DNA from: Leucobacter muris
Lineage (GTDB): Bacteria > Actinomycetota > Actinomycetes > Actinomycetales > Microbacteriaceae
Assembly: GCF_004028235.1 (NCBI RefSeq)
Contig: NZ_CP035037.1
Coordinates: 1,364,001 to 1,428,000, forward strand
Direction: 5' to 3'
DNA length: 64,000 bases
The notes beneath the pieces are model-generated. The model was given only the letters and a program-made list of their open reading frames with translations, had not been told where the DNA came from and did not search any database. Shown piece by piece: positions 12,555 through 21,280 of the stretch. Both the position numbers and the translations under genes were made by a program. The first letter of the stretch is position 1. The number at the start of each line of letters is the position of its first letter.

Positions 12555-13301
12555 TTACAGCGAGAGCAGAGCGGGCGCTGCGAAGGCCGCGATCGCGCCG
12601 CCGACGAGCGGGCCCGCGACCGGCACCCAGGCGTAGCCCCAGTCGCTGCTGCCCTTGCCCTTGATCGGCAGGATCGCGTGCGCGATGCGGGGGCCGAGGT
12701 CACGGGCGGGGTTGATGGCGTATCCGGTGGGACCACCGAGGGAGGCGCCGATGCCGACGACGAGCAGGGCGACGGGGAGGGCGGTCAGCGGGCCGAGGCC
12801 GCCGGGCACGCCGACGTTGACGTCGCCGTAGTCGGCGAACGCGAGGATGATGAACACCAGCACGAAGGTCGCGATGACCTCGGTGACGAAGTTGGCGCCG
12901 TAGGAGCGGATCGCGGGGCCGGTCGAGAACACCCCGAGCTTGTTCGCCGCCTCGGGCTCGTCGTCGAAGTGCTGCTTGTAGGCGGCCCAGCAGAGGATCG
13001 CGCCGATGATCGCGCCGACCATCTCGGCGGCGAACGCCACGAAGAACATCGGTGCGTCGATGGTGCCGGCGATGAGCAGGCCGATGCCGACGGCGGGGTT
13101 CAGGATCGCGCCGGAGTAGGCCGAGGCCAGCACACCGGCGAAGACCGCGAGGCCCCAGCCCCAGTTCACCATCAGGAACCCGCCGGCGTTGCCCTTCGTC
13201 TTCGCGAGGGCGACGTTCGCGACGACGCCGCAGCCGAGCAGCACGAGCAGGCCCGTGCCGACCATTTCGGAGAGGAAGTACAGTCCGAGATTAACGTCCA
13301 T
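12555..13301 (-). CDS. glpF: Glycerol uptake facilitator (aquaglyceroporin)
   Basis: This is an MIP-family channel of 248 aa with six membrane segments and two NPA boxes (ILNPAVG and INPARDLGPR). The aspartate directly after NPAR is typical of glycerol facilitators rather than water-only aquaporins. GGAG lies 6 nt before the ATG at 13301, so I take this over the ATG four codons upstream at 13313, which overlaps the Shine-Dalgarno. It provides glycerol for GlpK. Confidence 0.93.
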   Translation of the reverse strand: MDVNLGLYFLSEMVGTGLLVLLGCGVVANVALAKTKGNAGGFLMVNWGWGLAVFAGVLASAYSGAILNPAVGIGLLIAGTIDAPMFFVAFAAEMVGAIIGAILCWAAYKQHFDDEPEAANKLGVFSTGPAIRSYGANFVTEVIATFVLVFIILAFADYGDVNVGVPGGLGPLTALPVALLVVGIGASLGGPTGYAINPARDLGPRIAHAILPIKGKGSSDWGYAWVPVAGPLVGGAIAAFAAPALLSL

Positions 13302-13321
13302 AGTTGTCTCCATTGACCTTT

Positions 13322-13335
13322 CAGATGTGCATCTC
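13322..13335 (-). promoter_or_regulatory. Possible operator upstream of glpF
   Basis: AGATG-TG-CATCT (the core of 13322-13335) is a short inverted repeat. Read on the minus strand it contains TGCACAT, the half-site of the perfect palindrome in the glpD/sorC intergenic region, so it may bind the same regulator. Confidence 0.35.
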
Positions 13336-13424
13336 CCGTCGCCACTGCGGCGTCGCGGAGGTTGTGAGAGAAAGAAGTGAATTGCGAGAGCCGGGGCTTC
13401 CGGCCCGATGGGGAAGCGGATCGC

Positions 13425-15146
13425 TCACCCGGCGATGAATGAGCCTCCCTTCGAAGCATCGATGCGATGTGCTTCACGCAGCAGTTCGATCGTGCGATCC
13501 ACCTCTGCCGCGATCGTACCCTCATTCCAGCCCAGAGCGGGAGCGATCGCCTCGGCCGCGGCGCGCACGCGCTCCTCGGTGAGCCCGCCGACGAAGGCGA
13601 TCGAGGTGCGGCGCAGCAGCAGATCGTCGAGGTGCACGACCTGCTCGGTGGTGGCGAGATGCTCGAGCTCCGCGGCGGTGTAGCCGGGCAGCTCGGGCAG
13701 TTCGGGATCTTGCTCGGGCGTTGCGGCGAGCACCTCGGTGGCGCGGGTGCCGTAGCGGTCGAGCAGCACGGCGACGCGGCCGCGATCGCGTCCGTCCGAG
13801 TGCGCGGCGAGCCAGCGCAGGCGGGAGGCCGCGTCGACGGGATAGCCGTCGCCGCCGCCGACGGCGAGCTTCTCGGTGCTCACGCGGCGCTGCTTGCCGA
13901 GCTGCGCCATCGCCTCGTTGGTGAGGTGCTCGGCGAGGGCGCGGAACGTGGTCCATTTGCCGCCGACGAGGCTGAGCACGGGCGTGGAGCGGTGGTCGGT
14001 GGCGACGATGCGGTAGTCGCGCGAGACGAAGCCGGGGGCGGTGTCGTCGTGGCGGGGCAGCGGACGGATGCCCGAGAAGGAGTAGACGATGTGGGAGCGG
14101 TCGACCGCGATCTTCGGGAAGACGTGGTGCACGAGGTCGAAGAAGTAGTCGACCTCCTCCTCGGTGCAGACGACCGGCTTCGCGGGATCCGCGTCGATGT
14201 CGGTGGTGCCGACGAGCACGCGGTTCTTGAGCGGGTAGATGAGCACGATGCGCCCGTCGGAGTGCTCGAAGAAGATCTCGCGCCCGCCGGTGGCGGCGAG
14301 CAGCTCGGGGTGGTCGAGCACGATGTGGGAGCCCTTCGTGCCGCCCATGTAGCGGGTGGTGTCGCCGAGGGTCTCGTTGGTGATGTCGGTCCAGGGGCCG
14401 CTCGTGTTGAGGATGAGGCGGGCCGAGAAGTCGAACTCCTCGCCCGTGATCTCGTCGCGCAGCCGCACGCCGTTCTCGGCGCTGCCGACGGCCGGCAGGT
14501 AGTTCGCCGCGCGGGCGCGGTCGCCGCCCGCGAGCAGGCCGTCGTTCAGCACGTCGAGCGCGAGGCGCTCGGGGTCGTGCATCGAGGCGTCGTAGTAGGT
14601 GGCGGTGTACTTGAGGTCGGGGTTGAGCTGCGGTAGCTCCTTGAGCGACTGGGTCTTGCCGAGGAAGCGGTGGCGGGGCACCCGGCCGCCCCCGCGCGAG
14701 AAGGTGTCGTAGATCATCAGGCCGATCTTGATGAGCGCCGCGCCGCGCTCGTTCGGCTTGCCGCGTCCGTGCGTGACGAGGAGGCGGAAGGGCGCCGAGA
14801 GGATCCCCGAGAAGGTGGAATAGATCGGGATCGTGGTCTTGAGTGGGCGCACGTAGTGGGGGGCGTTGCGCACGAGCCGGTTGCGCTCGGCGACCGACTC
14901 CTTCACAAGGCGGAACTCGCCGTTCTCGAGGTAGCGGATGCCGCCGTGCACCATGTGGCTCGAAGCCGACGAAGCGCCCGAAACGAAGTCGCCCCGTTCG
15001 ACGAGGGCGACGTCGATGCCCTGCAGAGCGAGATCGCGGAAGGTGGCGATGCCGTTGATGCCGCCGCCGATGATGAGCACGTCGGCATGGGGGCGGGCCC
15101 GAAGCTGCTCGACCGAGGGGCGGGTTGAAGCTGAGCGCTCGTTCAT
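13425..15146 (-). CDS. glpD: Aerobic glycerol-3-phosphate dehydrogenase
   Basis: GlpD is a membrane-associated flavoenzyme that oxidises glycerol 3-phosphate to DHAP and passes electrons to quinone. The FAD-binding GGGINGIATFRD motif, ASSASSHMVHGGIRYLE and the C-terminal DAO domain are present over 573 aa. The ATG at 15146 follows GAAAGG; the frame stays open far upstream but only by chance. It heads glpD-glpF-glpK and is divergent from a SorC-type regulator. Confidence 0.95.
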   Translation of the reverse strand: MNERSASTRPSVEQLRARPHADVLIIGGGINGIATFRDLALQGIDVALVERGDFVSGASSASSHMVHGGIRYLENGEFRLVKESVAERNRLVRNAPHYVRPLKTTIPIYSTFSGILSAPFRLLVTHGRGKPNERGAALIKIGLMIYDTFSRGGGRVPRHRFLGKTQSLKELPQLNPDLKYTATYYDASMHDPERLALDVLNDGLLAGGDRARAANYLPAVGSAENGVRLRDEITGEEFDFSARLILNTSGPWTDITNETLGDTTRYMGGTKGSHIVLDHPELLAATGGREIFFEHSDGRIVLIYPLKNRVLVGTTDIDADPAKPVVCTEEEVDYFFDLVHHVFPKIAVDRSHIVYSFSGIRPLPRHDDTAPGFVSRDYRIVATDHRSTPVLSLVGGKWTTFRALAEHLTNEAMAQLGKQRRVSTEKLAVGGGDGYPVDAASRLRWLAAHSDGRDRGRVAVLLDRYGTRATEVLAATPEQDPELPELPGYTAAELEHLATTEQVVHLDDLLLRRTSIAFVGGLTEERVRAAAEAIAPALGWNEGTIAAEVDRTIELLREAHRIDASKGGSFIAG

Positions 15147-15211
15147 TTCCAGAACCTTTCGAGACTGTTTCGGCCAGAATGCTCCACTTCTGAACTGAAT
15201 TGCAAAGTACT

Positions 15212-15225
15212 TGCACATATGTGCA
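15212..15225. promoter_or_regulatory. 14-bp perfect palindrome, operator candidate for the SorC-type regulator
   Basis: TGCACATATGTGCA lies between divergent glpD and the regulator gene. On the + strand it falls between a TTGCAA (15200-15205) and a CAGAAT about 18 nt on, i.e. in the spacer of a possible regulator promoter, a good place for autorepression. Confidence 0.6.
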
Positions 15226-15254
15226 GAATGGTGACGGATCGGAGGCGTGACGAC

Positions 15255-16232
15255 ATGGCCGAACGGCAGAGTCCTGCGAAAACGCGCGACGCGCTGCGAG
15301 CGGCGCAGCTCTACTACCAGCAGAACCTCACGATGGAGGCGATCGCCGAAGGCCTGAGCGTCTCGCGATCCTCCGTCTCCCGCCTGCTCACGCACGCCCG
15401 CGCGACGGGCCTCGTCGAGATCCGCATCCATTCCCCGCAGGAGGCTCGCTCCCGCATCGAGCAGCGCTTCTCGGAGCGGTTCGGGATCACGGCGCACGTC
15501 GTGCCGGGGTCGGAGCGGCAGTCGGAGAACGAGCGCCTGGAGCGCACGGCCCAGGCCGCCGCGCAGCTCATCGCGGCCGCGGTCGCGCCGCGCACCACCA
15601 TCGGAGTGGCGTGGGGATCCACCACCAGCGCGGTCGCGCGCAGCCTGCCACGCAAGCCCACCGCCGAGACCCGCGTCGTGCAGATGAACGGCGCGGCGAA
15701 CGGCCGCACCACCGGGGTTTCCTATGCGACCGGACTGCTCGGCGGCTTCGCGGGCGCCTTCTCGGCAGAGGTCTACGAGTTCCCGGTGCCCGCCATCTTC
15801 GACGACCCGACCACCCGTACCGCGCTCTGGCGCGAGCGCGCCGTGAGCCGCGTGATCGACCTGCAGGCCGCGGTCAACCTCTTCGTGTTCGGCCTCGGCT
15901 CCCGCATCGGCGACCCCAGATCGCACATCTACTCCGGCGGATACCTCGGCAACGACGATCTGCGCTCACTCGTCGATCAGAGCGTCGTGGGCGACTGCGC
16001 CACGGTCTTCTACCGGGCCGACGGCGGCACCGACGGGATCGCGATGAATGAGCGCTCCAGCGGGCCCCGCTTCGACGTGGTGCGGCGCATCCCGCAGCGG
16101 CTCTGCGTCGTATCGGGGGCGGCGAAGCGCGACAGCCTGCGCGGCGCCCTCGCCGCGGGCATCATCACCGACCTCGTCGTCGACGAACGGCTCGCCCGGC
16201 AGGTGCTCGCCGCCGACAGCGCGGGCTCGTGA
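15255..16232 (+). CDS. SorC/DeoR-type sugar-binding transcriptional regulator of the glycerol genes
   Basis: The 325-aa protein has an N-terminal HTH (YQQNLTMEAIAEGLSVSRSSVSRLL) and a C-terminal sugar-phosphate-binding domain with the SorC-family pattern GVAWGSTTSAVA and FGLGSRIGDP. The ATG at 15255 has GGAGG nine bases upstream; earlier ATGs at 15231 lie in the operator region. Its position, divergent from glpD with a palindrome between, suggests it controls the glp genes and itself, perhaps in response to a glycerol phosphate. The ligand is inferred. Confidence 0.85.
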   Translation: MAERQSPAKTRDALRAAQLYYQQNLTMEAIAEGLSVSRSSVSRLLTHARATGLVEIRIHSPQEARSRIEQRFSERFGITAHVVPGSERQSENERLERTAQAAAQLIAAAVAPRTTIGVAWGSTTSAVARSLPRKPTAETRVVQMNGAANGRTTGVSYATGLLGGFAGAFSAEVYEFPVPAIFDDPTTRTALWRERAVSRVIDLQAAVNLFVFGLGSRIGDPRSHIYSGGYLGNDDLRSLVDQSVVGDCATVFYRADGGTDGIAMNERSSGPRFDVVRRIPQRLCVVSGAAKRDSLRGALAAGIITDLVVDERLARQVLAADSAGS

Positions 16233-16245
16233 GAGGATGACGGGC

Positions 16246-17496
16246 ATGAGCGGGGGAGCGGGCGACACGGGCTCGGGGCGGCCCGGCGGCGCTCGGAGCA
16301 CCGCGTCGATCCTGCACGTCGACATGGACTCGTTCTTCGTGTCGGTCGAACTGCTCGACCGGCCCGAACTGCGCGGACTCCCCGTCGCCGCGGCGCACGA
16401 CACCGCCCGATCCGTGGTGTCGAGCGCGAGCTACGAGGCCCGGCGGTTCGGCGTGCGATCCGCGATGCCCGTCGCCCGGGCCAAGCAGCTCTGCCCCCAG
16501 CTGATCCTCGTCGCCCCGACATTCGAGAAGTACCGCCGCGCCTCCCGGCAGGTCATGGCGGTCTTCGAGGAGTTCACGCCGCTCGTCGAACCCCTCAGCA
16601 TCGACGAGGCCTTTCTCGACGTCGCAGGGTCCGTGCGCCTGTTCGGCGAGCCGGCCGAGATCGCCCGTCAGCTGCGTCAGCGGGTACGGGAACGCACCGG
16701 CCTTCCGGCCTCCGTCGGTCTCGCCGGCACCAAGTTCGTGGCGAAGCTCGCATCGCAGCGCGCCAAACCCGACGGCGTGCTCGAGATCCCGCCCGCGCGC
16801 ACCCTCGAGTTCCTGCACCCGCTGCCGATCGAGGCGATGTGGGGTGTGGGGCGCGCCACGTCGAGAGCCCTGCAGGCCCGCGCCATCCACACGGTCGGCG
16901 ACCTCGCCCGCGAGCCGCTGTACTCCCTCGAACGGGTCGTCGGCGCGGCGAACGCCCGTCGCCTGCACGAACTCGCGAACGGCCGCGACGCGAGACGCAT
17001 CGAGACCTCCCGTGCGGAGAAGAGCATCGGGCACGAGGAGACGTTCGCCACCGACGTGCGCGACACCGGCACCCTGCAGCGCGAGCTGCTGAGGCTCGCG
17101 ACGCGGACGGGCGAGCGGCTGCGCGCCGCCGGAGCCGAGGCCCGCACCGTCTCCATCAAGGTGCGGTGGGAGAACTTCGACACCGTCACCCGCTCCCGCA
17201 CGCTGCCCGAGGCCACGAACTCGTCGCAGCGCATCTACCGCACCGCCGTCGAACTCTTCGAGGGCCTCGGGGCGGCGGGCCGCCCCGTGCGGCTCATCGG
17301 GGTGCGGGCCGAGCAGCTGCTCGCCGCGGGCAGCGACATCGCGGCGCTGTGGAGCGAGGACGACGACTGGCGCGCAGTGGACCAGGCCGTCGACGAGGTG
17401 CGGGGCCGTTTCGGCGCCGCCGGCGTGCGGCCCGCGAGCCTGCTCGAGGAGCGGGGCGAGGTCGTCGACCCGCGTGCGCTGCAGGCGCCCGACTAG
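16246..17496 (+). CDS. dinB: DNA polymerase IV (Y-family)
   Basis: DinB is an error-prone translesion polymerase. The catalytic carboxylates are in HVDMDSFFVSVE and SIDEAFLDV, followed by GLAGTKFVAKLASQ and an HhH (WGVGRATSRAL), then the little-finger domain. Length is 416 aa. Start choice: ATG at 16246 has GAGAGG nine bases upstream and GAGGAT seven bases upstream; ATG at 16237 is possible. It begins 13 nt after the SorC-type gene but is probably an independent unit. Confidence 0.93.
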   Translation: MSGGAGDTGSGRPGGARSTASILHVDMDSFFVSVELLDRPELRGLPVAAAHDTARSVVSSASYEARRFGVRSAMPVARAKQLCPQLILVAPTFEKYRRASRQVMAVFEEFTPLVEPLSIDEAFLDVAGSVRLFGEPAEIARQLRQRVRERTGLPASVGLAGTKFVAKLASQRAKPDGVLEIPPARTLEFLHPLPIEAMWGVGRATSRALQARAIHTVGDLAREPLYSLERVVGAANARRLHELANGRDARRIETSRAEKSIGHEETFATDVRDTGTLQRELLRLATRTGERLRAAGAEARTVSIKVRWENFDTVTRSRTLPEATNSSQRIYRTAVELFEGLGAAGRPVRLIGVRAEQLLAAGSDIAALWSEDDDWRAVDQAVDEVRGRFGAAGVRPASLLEERGEVVDPRALQAPD

Positions 17497-17533
17497 GGGG
17501 CGGGGACGCGCCGGTCCGCATCGACTCGAGTCG

Positions 17534-18133
17534 TCAGAACGGGTCGTCGTCGGTGTCGTCGTGCTCGGCGTCGCCGGGATCGGCCGCCATGATCGCCAGC
17601 ACCGACTCGAGGATCGCGGCGAGCCAGTCGAACACCATGACGGTGCCCCGCGTCTCGTCCTCGTCGAGCAGCGAGGCGTGATCGCCCGCGGTGTCGAGGC
17701 CGATACGCGCGGCGATCGCGAGCCGCAGCGCGGTCAGCGTGCGCGCCCAGGCCGGAAGTTCTGCGGCGGGAATGTCGACCTCCACCGTGCGCTCCTCGTG
17801 GGGCATGCCGCCGAGGCCGAGCGCCGAGGTCAGCTGCATCGCGTCCTGCAGCTTGCGGTTGAGCAGGCCTTGCTCGGTGACCCGGCGGAACGCGCCGGCG
17901 TCGTCGTCGTCCTCGTACGCGTCGGGGAAGAGCCGCGCGAGAGCCGGATCGTCGGGAGCCTCGTCGGACCCGCCCACCTCGAGGCTCGCGAACAGCGGAT
18001 CCGGGTCGAGCGCGGTGCTGCTGTGGCTCTGCAGCAGGTGGATCAGCTGTGTCACCAGCTGATCCAGCATCGCGGCCTCGTCGTGCTCCAGCAGCAGCCG
18101 CAGCCCGCCCTCCTGCAGCGGCAGCAGTCTCAT
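17534..18133 (-). CDS. DUF2017 family protein
   Basis: This 199-aa protein matches the DUF2017 family commonly found after clpS in Actinobacteria. Visible features are the MRLLPLQEGGLRLLLEHDEA N-terminus, RVTEQGLLNRKLQDAM and a mainly helical, acidic C-terminus ending DDDPF. There is no known function. The ATG overlaps the clpS stop by four bases (ATGA), so it is the third gene of the metallopeptidase-clpS-DUF2017 operon and may act with ClpS or the Clp protease. Confidence 0.85.
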   Translation of the reverse strand: MRLLPLQEGGLRLLLEHDEAAMLDQLVTQLIHLLQSHSSTALDPDPLFASLEVGGSDEAPDDPALARLFPDAYEDDDDAGAFRRVTEQGLLNRKLQDAMQLTSALGLGGMPHEERTVEVDIPAAELPAWARTLTALRLAIAARIGLDTAGDHASLLDEDETRGTVMVFDWLAAILESVLAIMAADPGDAEHDDTDDDPF

Positions 18134-18423
18134 GCGTCGCCCGCCTGTCTCACCGTGGCCCACAGCCCGTACCCGTGCATCGCCTCCACGTGCATCTCCA
18201 TCGCCTCGCGGCCGCCCTCGGCGACGACGGCGCTGCCTCGATGGTGCACTCGCAGCATCAACTCCTCGGCATGATCCCGATCGAAGCCGAAGTGCGTCTG
18301 GAAGACGTACGCCACGTACGACATCAGGTTCACCGGGTCGTCCCACACCACCGTCTGCCACACGGGCTCGGCGGCGACCTGTTGGGCCTCCCGCCGCTCG
18401 GCTCCGGTGCTCGTCGCGCCCAT
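18130..18423 (-). CDS. clpS: ATP-dependent Clp protease adaptor ClpS
   Basis: ClpS delivers N-degron substrates to the ClpCP protease. The family core WQTVVWDDPVNLMSYVAYVF is clear, with H-x-x-G-x-A (HHRGSAVVAEG) and the C-terminal helix. About 97 aa from the ATG at 18423; GTG codons at 18432 and 18447 are possible. It starts 15 nt after the metallopeptidase stop and overlaps DUF2017. Confidence 0.93.
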   Translation of the reverse strand: MGATSTGAERREAQQVAAEPVWQTVVWDDPVNLMSYVAYVFQTHFGFDRDHAEELMLRVHHRGSAVVAEGGREAMEMHVEAMHGYGLWATVRQAGDA

Positions 18424-18437
18424 TGTGACCACCGGGG

Positions 18438-18785
18438 TCAACCCCACCCGAGTTCGTGGATGCGCTGCTCGGTGATGCCGTAGAAGTGCGCGATCTCGTG
18501 CACGAGGGTGACGCGGATCTCCTGCACGAGTTCGTCTCGGTCGCCGCAGTGCTGCAGCAGGTTCTCACGGAACAGGATAATGCGGTCGGGCTCCTCGCCG
18601 TAGCCGTACACGCCTCGCTCGGCGAGCGAGAACCCCTCGTACACGCCGAGGATGTCGCTGCCGTCGATCGGCCGATCCTCGACCAGGAAGATCACGTTGT
18701 CGAGCTGCTCGAGCATGTCGTCGTGCAGCGAATCGAGGCCGTCGGCGACCATCGATTCGAACTCCTCATGCGACATCTCGAGCAT
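18438..18785 (-). CDS. Zincin-like metallopeptidase family protein
   Basis: A 115-aa protein with the zinc-binding motif HEIAHFYGI (HExxH) near its C-terminus and the conserved LGVYEGFSL and PDRIILFRE segments of the small actinobacterial metallopeptidase family (formerly DUF1025). Proteolytic activity is not established for most members. The ATG at 18785 (MLEMSHEEF) is preceded by AGGGTGA; the next in-frame ATG is 18776. First gene of the operon with clpS and DUF2017. Confidence 0.88.
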   Translation of the reverse strand: MLEMSHEEFESMVADGLDSLHDDMLEQLDNVIFLVEDRPIDGSDILGVYEGFSLAERGVYGYGEEPDRIILFRENLLQHCGDRDELVQEIRVTLVHEIAHFYGITEQRIHELGWG

Positions 18786-18983
18786 GTTTTCACCCTGCAC
18801 AGAAGCGCTGACCCGCGCGTGGGAGATTCGTGCGCGGCGGGTCTCGGCGCCCGATGTGGGGATCCCGGTGTCCCGCGTCGCGGATCCCGGGGCCTCGTGG
18901 GCGGATCCCGGCGCCGCCTCCGTGCCGCTCCGCACCGCCTCCCGCACCGCACCGCTCCGCACCGATCCCTACCGCGTCGTGCC

Positions 18984-19046
18984 GCACCGATCGACGCTCG
19001 CGCACCCGCTGTGCGGGGTTCGGGGTGCCCGAGCGTCGATCGGTGC
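18984..19046. repeat. Inverted repeat with 17-bp perfect arms
   Basis: GCACCGATCGACGCTCG (18984-19000) is fully complementary to 19030-19046, with a 29-nt loop. It lies in the 340-nt gap between the metallopeptidase gene and tRNA-His, just upstream of the tRNA promoter. The left part of the gap (18870-18975) is low-complexity, with CGGATCCCGG and CCGCACCG units repeated; I see no gene in it. Confidence 0.7.
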
Positions 19047-19052
19047 GTCGGT

Positions 19053-19083
19053 TTGGCGAAGAGGGGGCGCTATGGGCTATGAT
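19053..19083 (+). promoter_or_regulatory. Promoter of tRNA-His
   Basis: TTGGCG (19053-19058) and TATGAT (19078-19083) are separated by 19 bp, with the tRNA starting 43 nt after the -10. Confidence 0.5.
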
Positions 19084-19125
19084 CGTGGGGTTGCCTCGTT
19101 CGCCCCGGTGAGCGCGGTCAGTATG

Positions 19126-19198
19126 GTGGCTATAGCTCAGTTGGTAGAGCACCGGCTTGTGGTGCCGGTGGTCGCGGGTTCAAGTCCCGTTAGCCACC
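19126..19198 (+). tRNA. tRNA-His (anticodon GTG)
   Basis: A complete cloverleaf: acceptor GTGGCTA/TAGCCAC, D stem GCTC/GAGC, anticodon stem CCGGC/GCCGG around TTGTGGT, T arm GCGGG-TTCAAGT-CCCGT. The base before position 1 is G (19125) and the discriminator is C (19198), so the extra G-1:C73 pair typical of tRNA-His is encoded. CCA is not encoded. Confidence 0.97.
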
Positions 19199-19209
19199 CG
19201 GATCACAAG

Positions 19210-19233
19210 AACCCCTGTTCGTCAGGGGTTTTT
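19210..19233 (+). terminator. Terminator after tRNA-His
   Basis: AACCCCTG pairs with CAGGGGTT around TTCGT and is followed by TTT, a standard intrinsic terminator. Confidence 0.85.
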
Positions 19234-19412
19234 GTGTTTGTGGCGCGTGTGCTGAGGCTATCGCCCATTCCCGGGGCGACACCGTCTCACGAGGTCGCGG
19301 TCGCTGCCGCAGCCGACCGCCAGGGACGCGGTCGAGCGGCACGGGCGCAGTCGACCGGAACGGGCGGCACGGGCGGCGCGCCCGCCCCGCCATCGCCGGT
19401 CGGTCGGCGGGG

Positions 19413-20345
19413 TCAGGATCGGCGGGCGATGTCCGCGAGCGTGTAGTCGGCGCGCGGGTTGAGGCCGACCCGCTGCCGTGCCGCGGCCAGCAGCAGGTGC
19501 CGCACGTGGGACGGCCGTCCGGCGCGCACGATGCGCGTGCGCAGCGCGTAGGCGTCGGTGTATGCGATGCGCGGGGCCCAGACCGGCGAGCGGCGACGGT
19601 TCGCGACTCCCGCGGTCAGGTGCAGGAACGCCTGAGCGCTGCCGATGGCCGACGCGGCGTCGACGCCGATCGAGATGGAGGGGAGCGGTGCTGGGGCCGC
19701 CCCGCCCTCTCCGGTCACGGCCTGCAGCGATCGCAGATCGGTGTATCCCGGGATGTACGGCAGGCAGCGCGAGAGATCGACACCCGTCTCGGCGATCTCG
19801 TCGAGCGGCGTGTCGGCGGTGAAGCCCATGAAGCGCTCGAACGTCCACGGCGACCGCGGCGCGAACGAGGTCACCTGCGCGGCGAAGCCCACGTTCATCA
19901 CGAGCAGATCCGGGATGCCCTGCGCCCGAGCGCGACGCGCGATGAGCGTGCCGATCTCGGGCTTCGTGAGCTCCGACTCGTCGAGCACCAGCGAGGCGCC
20001 CCGCATGAACGGATCGATGTTCTCGGCGGTCACACCGTCGAGGAAGACCTCGACCTCGCTGTCGGGGTTGATGTCGAGCACGCGCTCCCGGAACACCTCG
20101 GCCTTGCGACGCCCGAACGACGAGGTGGTGGCGCCCTCCACCCGGTTGACGTTCTCGGGCTCGAACACCTCGGGATCCGCGATGCTGAACTTCGACACCC
20201 CCATGCGGGCGAGCTTGAGGCCCAGCTGGAACCCGTCGCCGCCCACTCCCGCGATCGCGACCCGCGCCTCCATGAGCGCTCGCTGCTCCAGCTCGCTCCA
20301 GAAACCGTAGTTCCGGGCGAACTCGGGGGAGGAGATGCTCCTCAT
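19413..20345 (-). CDS. E1-like (ThiF/MoeB-type) adenylyltransferase
   Basis: This 310-aa protein has a single E1/ThiF fold. Visible are the nucleotide loop GVGGDG (about residue 33-38), D57 plus ENVNR (64-68) matching the ATP-binding acidic/Arg pair, K81 in RRKAE and D122 in LVLDESE, the Mg-binding aspartate position. No CxxC zinc pairs and no obvious rhodanese part are seen. These enzymes adenylate a carboxylate such as a protein or peptide C-terminus. Its ATG overlaps the stop of the acyltransferase gene (ATGA), so the two products are made together. The substrate is unknown; no ThiS/MoaD-like protein is encoded nearby. Confidence 0.82.
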   Translation of the reverse strand: MRSISSPEFARNYGFWSELEQRALMEARVAIAGVGGDGFQLGLKLARMGVSKFSIADPEVFEPENVNRVEGATTSSFGRRKAEVFRERVLDINPDSEVEVFLDGVTAENIDPFMRGASLVLDESELTKPEIGTLIARRARAQGIPDLLVMNVGFAAQVTSFAPRSPWTFERFMGFTADTPLDEIAETGVDLSRCLPYIPGYTDLRSLQAVTGEGGAAPAPLPSISIGVDAASAIGSAQAFLHLTAGVANRRRSPVWAPRIAYTDAYALRTRIVRAGRPSHVRHLLLAAARQRVGLNPRADYTLADIARRS

Positions 20346-21112
20346 CAGGCGGCCTGCTCGCGGCAGGAGCCGCCTGCGACGCGGCCGAAGAAGCTCATCG
20401 CCGGCTCCGCGGCGCGGTACCGGTCGACGACACCGCCCTCCCGGGCGTTCGCCAGCCGGGCGGAGGCGGGGATGTCGATCTCGATGGGCACGTTGTAGTC
20501 GAGGTAGTGCTCGACGTAGCGCGGCTCGCCGATCGCCGCGATCGCGATGATGCTCCTGAGGTGGCGCTCCAGCCAGGGCTCGATGATCGCGAAGGTGCGC
20601 TCGAGGCGATGGTTCGCGACGTACGCGAGCATGACCGCGAACAGGTGCCACTGCACGAGATCCTGCACCGCGGCCGACTCGTGGCGCGCGATGACGCGCG
20701 AGACCTCGACGCTCTTCGGGGTCAGCTCGCCCGGCGCGAACGAGTCGGGGCAGAACTCCTCGACCGGCAGCTCCTGCTCGCCGCGGATGATGAGGCGCGA
20801 CACCCCGAGCACCCGTACGCCCGAGCGGTGGTTCTCGAACACGCCGAAGGTGATCGAGCGGGCGTCGTCGGCGTCGCGGTCGGTGCCGTCCGGCTGCAGC
20901 TCGCTCGCGTCGAGCTGGCCGGTCTGGTCGACGTACACCCGTCTGCGCAGTTGGAAGTGCGCCGCGTACTCCGCCTCCAGGCCGGGCAGGGGCGCTCCGT
21001 CGGCGGCGATCACGCCGCAGGCCAGCCGCGCGCCGGTGTTCTCGGCGAACAGCGCCGAGGCGACGACGGGGATCACTGCGTGATTCGTCACCGTGCGATC
21101 AATGCGTGACAA
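20345..21112 (-). CDS. GNAT-fold acyltransferase resembling autoinducer synthases / N-acyl amino acid synthases
   Basis: The 255-aa protein shows the pattern of LuxI/FeeM-like acyltransferases: RRRVYVDQTG (57-65), an acidic PDGTDRDADD, GVSRLI with R106, and VEVSR (135-139) with the Glu and Arg that are invariant in that fold. I infer transfer of an acyl group to an amino compound. The start is an unusual TTG at 21112: a full AGGAGG lies nine bases upstream and no ATG or GTG is suitably placed. It is the first gene of a two-gene operon with the E1-like gene. Confidence 0.7.
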   Translation of the reverse strand: MSRIDRTVTNHAVIPVVASALFAENTGARLACGVIAADGAPLPGLEAEYAAHFQLRRRVYVDQTGQLDASELQPDGTDRDADDARSITFGVFENHRSGVRVLGVSRLIIRGEQELPVEEFCPDSFAPGELTPKSVEVSRVIARHESAAVQDLVQWHLFAVMLAYVANHRLERTFAIIEPWLERHLRSIIAIAAIGEPRYVEHYLDYNVPIEIDIPASARLANAREGGVVDRYRAAEPAMSFFGRVAGGSCREQAA

Positions 21113-21280
21113 TGGTCAGGACCTCCTGTGTGCTGCTCCGCCCCAACCGCGACGACCCGCTCATGCTTCCCCCGGACTCCGAACTCGAACGGCCCGGTCG
21201 AGGTTCTATTCTGCCCTATGCGACCGCATCGTCGTGGAAGACGCGGCCATGAAAAGCCGTGATGAGGCCGCCCAAATTGG

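Noticed and set aside
15147..15926. Upstream extension of the glpD frame on the minus strand
   Set aside because: It runs through the operator region and opposite the SorC-type gene; glpD has a clear ATG and ribosome site at 15146.
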